IMG/VR virus record: IMGVR_UViG_3300034112_001280
Location: 1 to 23,892 of that record
Origin: a virus
Strand: one strand, 5' to 3'
DNA: 23,892 nt
This document shows, in pieces, positions 1 to 5,638 of the stretch. The notes under the pieces are model-generated. The model did no database searches and had not been told where the DNA came from. It was given only the letters and a program-made list of their open reading frames with translations. Within the stretch, counting starts at the first letter, position 1, and each line of letters starts with the position of its first letter. Both the position numbers and the translations under genes were made by a program.

Positions 1-822
1 CTTAACCTTTGATAAACTAATTTGCAATTGATCCTCTGTTACTGATTTACCACTGATAAACTTTTTAACATTGGCAACGTAATCATCTGGTTTACCTTTT
101 AAATTCTGCTCTATTTCATTTCTCAATTCTGCCTTTACATCACTGCCTGAATCTAACCATGCTTTTATTTGTTTGCCAGTTTCTTGAGTGATCTTAAAAA
201 TCTTGTCAACAAATAAACCTGTTCTATCTTTACTCGTCTGCGCCTCATGGTTCATGGCTACATCAAACACCACAGATAATTCATATTCCATACCCTCGCG
301 TTGTACAGGAGCTAATCCAATTTTTTGTGGCGCAGTTTTGCCTTTACCATTATCAGATAAAACGTAATCCTGTTTTGATCTAATCGCAGCGATTAAATGA
401 ATATCGGATTGGAGCAATGCTGAAATAAATTTTTCTTGTTCAGGTGTAAATTTACTCCAAGAAGTGAAAGAATTGCCGCCGCGCGCATCTACTTGGTTTT
501 TTCTATCTAATATGCCGCCCTCACCATTCCAAGCATGAGATATTGAATCGATAATTAAAACATCATATCCAGCTTTAACAGCATCATTGATTGCCTCTAT
601 ATATTTTTCAGTTGTAAATGGAGCTCGCAATTCCATTGCATCAAATTCAAACCGATCACTATACAGAGATGCGCTGCCATTTTCAGTGTCGATAACAGCA
701 ATTTTACCGCCTAATCCAGTGGCAATTTCCAATGCTGAATAGGTTTTACCCGATCCAGATGGCCCTGTAATACCTAGCTTAATTTTTACTTTTTTACGTT
801 GTGCCTTTTTAAACATGCTCAT
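1..822 (-). CDS. Sak4-like RecA-fold ATPase (phage recombination), 3' end cut by window
   Basis: The frame is open from the ATG at 822 to the window edge (274 codons, no stop), so the C-terminus is missing. The start is set by a GGAGGG ribosome binding site five bases upstream. A Walker A motif GPSGSGKT is at residues 20-27, followed by a DTEN strand end (45-48) and a Walker B strand DVLIIDS at 87-93. This is the pattern of small phage RecA-like ATPases of the Sak4/AAA_24 type, which work with a phage single-strand binding protein in strand annealing and replication-linked recombination. Residues 150-175 are basic and polar and could be a DNA loop. It is the first gene after the lysis genes and the only gene here with a nucleic-acid metabolism role besides the methyltransferase and terminase. 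Family assignment is good; the exact role is inferred. Confidence 0.8.
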   Translation of the reverse strand, partial: MSMFKKAQRKKVKIKLGITGPSGSGKTYSALEIATGLGGKIAVIDTENGSASLYSDRFEFDAMELRAPFTTEKYIEAINDAVKAGYDVLIIDSISHAWNGEGGILDRKNQVDARGGNSFTSWSKFTPEQEKFISALLQSDIHLIAAIRSKQDYVLSDNGKGKTAPQKIGLAPVQREGMEYELSVVFDVAMNHEAQTSKDRTGLFVDKIFKITQETGKQIKAWLDSGSDVKAELRNEIEQNLKGKPDDYVANVKKFISGKSVTEDQLQISLSKVK

Positions 823-854
823 TAAAACCCTCCAATAATTATTAAGATTGGTTA

Positions 855-881
855 ATAATATGTTTTGATTGCGATTGTAAA
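855..881 (-). promoter_or_regulatory. possible promoter upstream of the Sak4-like gene
   Basis: The 86-base gap at 823-908 is the largest non-coding stretch. Read on the minus strand it holds TTTACA (876-881) and TATTAT (855-860), with a 15-base spacer that is shorter than the usual 17. The region is very AT-rich, so such matches are common by chance. It is the only gap large enough for a separate promoter for the recombination gene. Confidence 0.25.
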
Positions 882-908
882 TAGAATATTGACTAATTGT
901 GCTGCGTG

Positions 909-1193
909 TTACTTAAAACAATCAACATCTGGTAATGATTTTTTGATTTGAGTTTTACTCGCGCCAGCGTTTTGTAATATTTTAACCAGCTCGCAGACTT
1001 TATTTTTATGCATGCATGAGAAATCATTAAATGCTGGTTCAAAGCACGTTATTACTTCATTTCTTTCATTAACGATTGACTCTTGCAGACTGTCGCCAAC
1101 ATGCCAGTCTGGATCAAATTTAATTGCTCTGTCGCATTTTGCAGAGATTAATAGAGGCAGTAAAATAAATATTCTAAGTACGGAATACATCAT
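909..1193 (-). CDS. small exported cysteine-containing protein in lysis region (possible outer spanin-like)
   Basis: This 94-residue protein has a clear export signal: Arg7, then a hydrophobic core at residues 8-17 and a plausible cleavage after Ala18. Cys20 lies just beyond, but the residue before it is Lys, so it is not a canonical lipobox. The mature part has four more cysteines (50, 60, 67, 92), suggesting a disulfide-bonded periplasmic protein. It begins inside the end of the preceding gene (20-base overlap), with tandem ATG codons and GAGG seven bases upstream. Last place in a lysis cassette and overlap with a small membrane protein resemble spanin pairs, but it is not proline-rich like Rz1. 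I do not recognise a family; the lysis role is inferred from position. Confidence 0.65.
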   Translation of the reverse strand: MMYSVLRIFILLPLLISAKCDRAIKFDPDWHVGDSLQESIVNERNEVITCFEPAFNDFSCMHKNKVCELVKILQNAGASKTQIKKSLPDVDCFK

Positions 1194-1374
1194 TTAACTG
1201 CCTCGCTGCCTCTGCTCTATTTGGATTTGCAAATGCGTTTCCAATCTTTGTTATTTTATCTCTCAAGATTTTTTCTTCAATACCACGCTCTGCCATGACA
1301 TAAATACCTTTTAGCAGAGAGTAAACCTCTGGTAAAAACTTCCAAAGAAATTTTAGAAACACCCAAAAAGTCAT
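1174..1374 (-). CDS. small membrane-associated protein of lysis region, function unknown
   Basis: A 66-residue protein with a hydrophobic, aromatic-rich N-terminal stretch (residues 1-26, rich in Trp, Phe and Leu with interspersed Lys), then a charged helical part rich in Arg, Lys and Glu. Its ATG overlaps the stop of the upstream holin candidate as TAATG, so translation is probably coupled; the ribosome binding site itself is weak. The layout, an N-terminal membrane segment followed by a short charged helix next to an exported small protein, would fit an inner-membrane spanin partner or a holin accessory protein. The hydrophobic stretch is broken by lysines, so it could instead be an amphipathic helix. 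No family is recognised. Confidence 0.6.
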   Translation of the reverse strand: MTFWVFLKFLWKFLPEVYSLLKGIYVMAERGIEEKILRDKITKIGNAFANPNRAEAARQLNDVFRT

Positions 1375-1652
1375 TATACTTTTTTCTGTGGCAATTTAAG
1401 TGAACCAAACCAGTCAAGCAAATAACTAACTGTTTTGTAAATTTTAGAATCTAAAACTTTATTAAAAAATTCATCGTCTGATTTACTTGGCGTTGCCATA
1501 ACATAAGCTTGGACAAATGACATTACTGGTTTAACAAAAAACCTTAGCATGCCGATAATTGTGAATACTGAAATAACCCATGAGTAATTTACGCCCAAGC
1601 TAGACAATGCTGGTTCTAATAATGTTTTAACCCATTCCAATGTTTGTTCCAT
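1374..1652 (-). CDS. holin candidate (small membrane protein beside endolysin)
   Basis: A 92-residue protein whose ATG follows AGGAG closely. One strong hydrophobic segment spans about residues 24-38 and a second, weaker one about 39-52. After these comes a charged region with a TPSKSDDE motif (residues 54-61) of a kind I know from small phage membrane proteins encoded beside endolysins. The C-terminus is basic (KLPQKKV). It lies directly downstream of the M15-type endolysin gene, the usual place for a holin, which would form the inner-membrane lesion that releases the enzyme. The holin role rests on size, hydrophobicity and position, not on a recognised holin family. Confidence 0.6.
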   Translation of the reverse strand: MEQTLEWVKTLLEPALSSLGVNYSWVISVFTIIGMLRFFVKPVMSFVQAYVMATPSKSDDEFFNKVLDSKIYKTVSYLLDWFGSLKLPQKKV

Positions 1653-1664
1653 GATTTTCTCCTT

Positions 1665-2048
1665 TTAAAAAAATCTGTTAATGTTTGCATCTCGTCTTAT
1701 TTGACAATGAATATGATCACCTTGACCATTAAAATTATGATATACGGCCACTCTAACAATCGAATCTTTACCGATTGCGCCAATATCTAAAAACTCTCCG
1801 TTTAATAAAAAGCATAATTTTTCAATGTGGACGTTTGACCAACCATGCGTAGAAATATCAAACGCTCTACCTTCCTCATGCGTCCTGCTGGTTGATTGTG
1901 TATTTTTTCTGTCGGAAATTAATGAAGTAATCAGACAATTTAAATTATATTCAAGGCAAAAAAGATAAACGCGACAATAGACTAATAAGGTGCCTGTCTG
2001 CCATTTTTGAATATCAGATAATTTACAATCATCTTTTAATTCAAACAT
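1665..2048 (-). CDS. endolysin, M15-type zinc peptidase
   Basis: This 127-residue protein carries the zinc-site pattern of M15/VanY-like peptidases that cut peptidoglycan cross-links: RTHEEGRAFDIS at residues 55-66 gives His57 and Asp64 in the H-x6-D spacing, and GDHIHCQ at 110-116 supplies the C-terminal His (His112 or His114). There is no signal peptide, as expected for a cytoplasmic endolysin that leaves through a holin. At 127 residues it is a lone catalytic domain with no cell-wall binding module. It has five cysteines (8, 25, 31, 38, 79) besides Cys115, unusual for such a small enzyme. Its start overlaps the stop of the preceding virion gene as TAATG. The next gene is the holin candidate, so this is the head of the lysis cassette. 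Confidence 0.82.
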   Translation of the reverse strand: MFELKDDCKLSDIQKWQTGTLLVYCRVYLFCLEYNLNCLITSLISDRKNTQSTSRTHEEGRAFDISTHGWSNVHIEKLCFLLNGEFLDIGAIGKDSIVRVAVYHNFNGQGDHIHCQIRRDANINRFF

Positions 2049-2374
2049 TATAAATTTTTATCCTCAAATTCTAGTGCTGTTCCTTGCACTGCTGTTGCAT
2101 TAACAGATGATATTGTTTGGCCTGCGGTTAATATAACCTCTATAGTTTGACTTGGACTTCCAGACGTAATTAATGGTTGCCATGTTTGAATTGAGCCAGT
2201 GTTAATTAAAGAAGTATTCCCTAGTGTTATACTAGATGCGCTGCCTGGCAATGTTAGATTTTGAATATAAAATTTTGTATATCGACTCGCTGGGACTGTG
2301 TAATGTGTTGCCGTTCCCGATCCGTTGACCGCAACGGCGTTTAAAAACCTTTCGCCTTCAAATGCAGATGCCAT
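2048..2374 (-). CDS. small beta-rich virion protein, tail tip region
   Basis: A 108-residue protein rich in Thr, Ser, Gly and Val and with no cysteine, predicted by eye to be nearly all beta strand. Around residues 25-45 it has a YTVPASRYTKFYIQNLTL segment similar to small phage decoration or tail tip proteins that contain a TVPAGRY-like strand. It follows another small beta-rich protein and the hub gene, and its stop overlaps the endolysin start, so it is the last structural gene of the operon. A role in the tail tip, or as a virion surface protein, is inferred from composition and position. Confidence 0.65.
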   Translation of the reverse strand: MASAFEGERFLNAVAVNGSGTATHYTVPASRYTKFYIQNLTLPGSASSITLGNTSLINTGSIQTWQPLITSGSPSQTIEVILTAGQTISSVNATAVQGTALEFEDKNL

Positions 2375-2383
2375 AAATCTCCC

Positions 2384-2917
2384 CTATATTGGTCTAAAAT
2401 ATATATATGCGCCTAATGTTGTTGCTGCTGTTTGTGCTGCCAAAACGTCTAAACGTAAAGCATCGCCTTGATCAAATGTTGATTTACTTAATACTGGCAA
2501 TGTTAATCCGGTGCCAGTTTCTTGAAATCCATCTGCGAAATTTTTAAAAACATAGGCATTATCGCCTGCTGTATAACTTATTTTTGGAGTAGTAGAAAAA
2601 ATTGTTCCAACTAATACTCCTGTTCCTGATAACCATTTAATATCAATTTCGGTTGTGCCTGCTGTTCCTGCCAGGTAATTAGACATTCCAACAGCAGTTA
2701 TTTCCATGTCAAACGGACAAATAAAAATGCCGTCTATTCCATTTTGAACTAGTGCCGAATATGTTCCGTTTAAGTTCCATTGATGGCGCTCAAAATGTCT
2801 GCGATTAATAAAATTTGCCGTCTGTCCAACCTTTGTCATTAGCGATGCGGAAACGCCTGCCTTAAATTGTACATCTTCTAATTCTATATCGTTTCTTGAT
2901 TCTGCTAGATTGCTCAT
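2384..2917 (-). CDS. beta-rich virion protein downstream of tail hub
   Basis: A 177-residue protein. The first 45 residues are polar and charged and may anchor it to the tail. From about residue 60 it is a beta-sandwich-like sequence with alternating hydrophobic residues and many Thr and Gly, ending in the strand AYIYFRPI. A CPFDMEITAVGMSNY segment (88-102) resembles strands found in jelly-roll phage surface proteins where a lipid- or sugar-like value is replaced by a generic decorated strand. It sits between the hub gene and a second small beta-rich protein. A tail tip or receptor-binding role is reasonable but unproven. Confidence 0.6.
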   Translation of the reverse strand: MSNLAESRNDIELEDVQFKAGVSASLMTKVGQTANFINRRHFERHQWNLNGTYSALVQNGIDGIFICPFDMEITAVGMSNYLAGTAGTTEIDIKWLSGTGVLVGTIFSTTPKISYTAGDNAYVFKNFADGFQETGTGLTLPVLSKSTFDQGDALRLDVLAAQTAATTLGAYIYFRPI

Positions 2918-2930
2918 AATTTCCTTTTAA

Positions 2931-5336
2931 TTAGAATAATAGATATGGCGCGCCGCTGTCACCTGAAAAACCAATTAAGTCTACATAATGTGTTACGCCA
3001 GCATTAAACGGCATGGGATCCACTGTGTTGATTTTTAATCCAACAATCGATAATACCTTGGTCTGGAAATCATCGGAGTAATTTAATGTTCTAATCCTGA
3101 CCGATGTTCCTTCAAAGAATTTTGCAACATCGCCTGCACCAACATTAAACCCTGCGGCATCGCCGCCTGCAGTGCAGATCACTTGAGGATTTAAATAGCA
3201 GTGAACCGCTTTCCAATATTGCATGCGGTTTGCACTGTCATTGTATTGCGGCGTTTCGATTATATAACCAGTAATGGGCGGCGTTGCTATTGCTGTTGAT
3301 AATGTTATTTTGTATGGATCAACCGATTGAATGCGCGATGTTTGGACGCTGGACCAATCAGTGTTCCTTATTATTATTTCCTGCCCAATGTATTCTTCCC
3401 ACTGCTCATATTCGACTCTATCGCCTGTCCAAGGTCCATCGGTTATGTTTATAACTGTTGTGGTGCTGCCCGATCCGATTAACGAACTAGGGGAAACAAC
3501 ACCGTAACGGCCATCAAGGGAATAACTTGAATCTGTTAATTCTAAATTTATATCGCCAGTTTTTAGGTTCATTGATTTATTCGTTACCTCATAAATCCTA
3601 ACGCCTAAATCTCTGGTCCCTTGCTTAGTGTTCGCTAGACTTAAATCGGTTGAATCTAAAATGATCGCGTCGCCAATATCGACAGGATAACCGATATAAA
3701 ATTGTGTTGAGATATTTATTATTTCTGCGCCTAATTTGAATCTGTCTAAAAATCTTGCGCCAGTATTCTCGATTGCCTGATTGGTTGCCACGTTGTTTCT
3801 GGCACCATCACTTTCAATGGTTAAAACTTTATTTCCAACCTTTACCCTTGTAGTTGATTCGCTTGATTGGATAATTGTTGCTTTTAAAAATTTATCTAAT
3901 TGAGCATCTTTTTCATATTTATAAACAACAGCATTATAAAATTTCTGATTAGTTGACCTTTTATTTTTTATGTTGCCAGCGTTTTTTATGTTCTCTTTCG
4001 ATATGTTTCTGGTCCCAAGTATTGCTAATGGCGGCGATGAATAACCAATGCCAATCCTGCCTTTGCGTGGAATTGAATAAATCCCACTTGGGAAAAATAC
4101 TTGAGCATCTAAAAAAGCCTTAGTTTCGATTGTCTCGGATAAATAGAAATCATAATCAATAAATGAGCTGGAAAAATAATTTTCCAATTCTTGAAATCTT
4201 TCTATGTCGATATGGTATGGTTTAATGCCGCAACCAAATTGGAATTTATCATACTTGGAAACAAAACTTGCTATTGCCGCCGTAGTTGTTTCTATAACAA
4301 GCGGCGCTGCGGTTATAATATATTGACCTAATGACCACTCTCCAAACCCTGTTATTACTTCACTGGTCACATTGTTAGCGCCATTGGTTGCACCAGTTAT
4401 TGATATTTTGTCACCAATCACTAATCCGTTGTCATCTTGGATATTAGATTCAAAAAATATAGCGCCAGCAATTGTGTCTACTCCATTTTCATCAACAAAT
4501 CTATTTACTGATTTTGTGCCAAATGCGCCCAATGGAGAAATTAATAATTCAAGTGATAGATTAATTGGATCGCCTTGCACCCTATAGAGCGTTTCAACTG
4601 TTGCCTCATCGTCGTGAGATGCTGCAATTGTTCCCAATTGACCGCGAGTGCAACCGTTTAAGTTTGTTCCTGATATGCTACCAACCTTAATTATTTCATC
4701 GTCTATTTTTACAAATAATTCTAGTGTGTGATGATCTTGGAAAATACCATTAGCAGATTCAACAGGTATGGTTGATTGCGAATTATTAATAGCTGCTGTT
4801 GTTTGTGTTGTTATCGCCTGTAATATTTCCTGTCTGGTTAGCTGTTGAGGGTGTGCAATGTTTAATTGCACGTTGCCTGCGCCATATGTGATTGCGTCTA
4901 TGATGCCTAGAAAAACCTCGCTGGCATCGCGTGGAAATATGCCGCCGTTAGGCATAAAGTAAACTTTCGCCTCTCTGCCTAAAATATCCTGCTCATTACT
5001 TGGAAATGAAAATTCATCAACTAATTCGGCGTTTTTATCAACCAAATTAATCATAAAATTTGTAATTGAATTACCTTCACTGCGATCTATTTCAACGCTT
5101 TGACTAATATTATTTGTTGTGCCATTGAATTGAATATAATCGCGGCTATTTTCATCTGCTATGCCGCCGCCTATTTTTGTTCCATCGCCTATTATATAAT
5201 CGCCAATTCTTGCAAATCGGACAATATCAATTGTCCCAAAACGCAAGCCAATACCTTCAATCTCAAGGATAATATTTGGTTCTATTACTCCTGATTTTAA
5301 AATTGATTCTGCTTGTATGCTTAAACTTAAGGCCAT
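2931..5336 (-). CDS. tail hub / central tail tip protein
   Basis: At 801 residues this is the second largest candidate tail protein and has the features of phage tail hub proteins. The N-terminal ~160 residues form a barrel-like region ending in an EVFLGIIDAITY strand. Residues 190-250 hold a small inserted domain with the phage-typical LNGCTRGQLGT...H motif. The segment around 480-630 carries the hub signature of a Y.IGYPVDIGDAI turn followed by RIYEVTN and a TGDINLELTDSSY strand. The last ~170 residues are an added beta-rich domain. It lies downstream of the tape measure, distal tail and fibre genes, as expected for the tip where fibres attach. Start: ATG beside the stop of the previous gene, with a weak AGAAG site. 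Confidence 0.75.
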   Translation of the reverse strand: MALSLSIQAESILKSGVIEPNIILEIEGIGLRFGTIDIVRFARIGDYIIGDGTKIGGGIADENSRDYIQFNGTTNNISQSVEIDRSEGNSITNFMINLVDKNAELVDEFSFPSNEQDILGREAKVYFMPNGGIFPRDASEVFLGIIDAITYGAGNVQLNIAHPQQLTRQEILQAITTQTTAAINNSQSTIPVESANGIFQDHHTLELFVKIDDEIIKVGSISGTNLNGCTRGQLGTIAASHDDEATVETLYRVQGDPINLSLELLISPLGAFGTKSVNRFVDENGVDTIAGAIFFESNIQDDNGLVIGDKISITGATNGANNVTSEVITGFGEWSLGQYIITAAPLVIETTTAAIASFVSKYDKFQFGCGIKPYHIDIERFQELENYFSSSFIDYDFYLSETIETKAFLDAQVFFPSGIYSIPRKGRIGIGYSSPPLAILGTRNISKENIKNAGNIKNKRSTNQKFYNAVVYKYEKDAQLDKFLKATIIQSSESTTRVKVGNKVLTIESDGARNNVATNQAIENTGARFLDRFKLGAEIINISTQFYIGYPVDIGDAIILDSTDLSLANTKQGTRDLGVRIYEVTNKSMNLKTGDINLELTDSSYSLDGRYGVVSPSSLIGSGSTTTVINITDGPWTGDRVEYEQWEEYIGQEIIIRNTDWSSVQTSRIQSVDPYKITLSTAIATPPITGYIIETPQYNDSANRMQYWKAVHCYLNPQVICTAGGDAAGFNVGAGDVAKFFEGTSVRIRTLNYSDDFQTKVLSIVGLKINTVDPMPFNAGVTHYVDLIGFSGDSGAPYLLF

Positions 5337-5549
5337 TTATTTTCTTCTCACCATGAGTAAAATTGCATCTGTGGTTTTTCTATTCTCTTTTACATCTTGT
5401 TTTATTTCTTCAAGCGACTCTTTTATATTATCGCCGATTGTTTCAACTCTGGCCGTGCGCTCTTTAATTGAAACAATTTCATTTCCTGCCCATCCTGCCA
5501 AGCCTAAAAAAATAGCAGACAGAATAGCGATAGCACCGGCCTTAGTCAT
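5337..5549 (-). CDS. small membrane-anchored coiled-coil protein
   Basis: The start is set at the ATG at 5549, because AGGAG lies just upstream; 39 in-frame bases before it are untranslated or overlap a micro-frame. The 70-residue product has one transmembrane segment (about residues 5-21), then a charged helix with heptad-like spacing (about 26-66) rich in Glu and Lys, and a basic end RRK. This one-helix-plus-coiled-coil layout recalls XhlA-type haemolysin or spanin-like proteins with the order reversed. It sits between the fibre-like gene and the hub, away from the lysis genes. It may be an accessory to the exported fibre-like protein, a holin partner, or a tail tip protein; nothing visible decides between these. 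Confidence 0.65.
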   Translation of the reverse strand: MTKAGAIAILSAIFLGLAGWAGNEIVSIKERTARVETIGDNIKESLEEIKQDVKENRKTTDAILLMVRRK

Positions 5550-5598
5550 GGTTCTCCTGATATTGAGTGCATTGTAACCTTGAATCAAAAAGTTTCAT
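5542..5598 (-). pseudogene. micro-frame carrying a remnant of the fibre gene's 3' end
   Basis: After the fibre-like gene stops, TAGGAG is followed by ATG at 5598 and an 18-codon frame that ends inside the start of the next gene. Its product contains FDSRLQCTQY, which matches FDVRLECTQY, the last ten residues of the fibre-like protein, at eight of ten positions. The fibre copy then has TAG, where this copy has CAG and reads on. It looks like the decayed tail end of a second fibre allele. It may still be translated as a leader for the downstream gene, since a ribosome binding site is present. Confidence 0.55.
5554..5589 (-). repeat. direct repeat, degenerate copy of fibre gene 3' end
   Basis: A 36-base segment matching 5603-5638 at about 27 of 36 positions when read in the same direction. 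An 18-base core (5554-5571 against 5603-5620) matches at 16 positions, including TGCACTCAATA and the AGGAG site. Differences in the outer part are largely codon changes with the encoded residues kept (AGA CTA against AGG TTA), which implies it once coded for protein. Confidence 0.75.
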
Positions 5599-5602
5599 AA
5601 GG

Positions 5603-5638
5603 CTCCTAGTATTGAGTGCACTCTAGTCTAACATCAAA
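5603..5638 (-). repeat. direct repeat, intact copy at the end of the fibre gene
   Basis: This is the partner of 5554-5589. It encodes the last ten residues of the fibre-like protein, its TAG stop and the following AGGAG. The two copies are offset by 49 bases. Confidence 0.75.

Noticed and set aside
823-908. A terminator between the lysis genes and the Sak4-like gene.
   Set aside because: The gap has no GC-rich stem followed by a T-run on the minus strand; only short AT-rich inverted matches are seen.
2931-2980. GDSGAP near the C-terminus of the hub protein, resembling the trypsin-type active site motif.
   Set aside because: It lies in the last ten residues with no room for the rest of a protease domain and no visible His/Asp context; most likely chance.
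5554-5638. A diversity-generating retroelement, suggested by a repeat at the 3' end of a fibre gene.
   Set aside because: No reverse transcriptase is present in the window, the repeat is only 36 bases, and differences are not limited to adenine positions.
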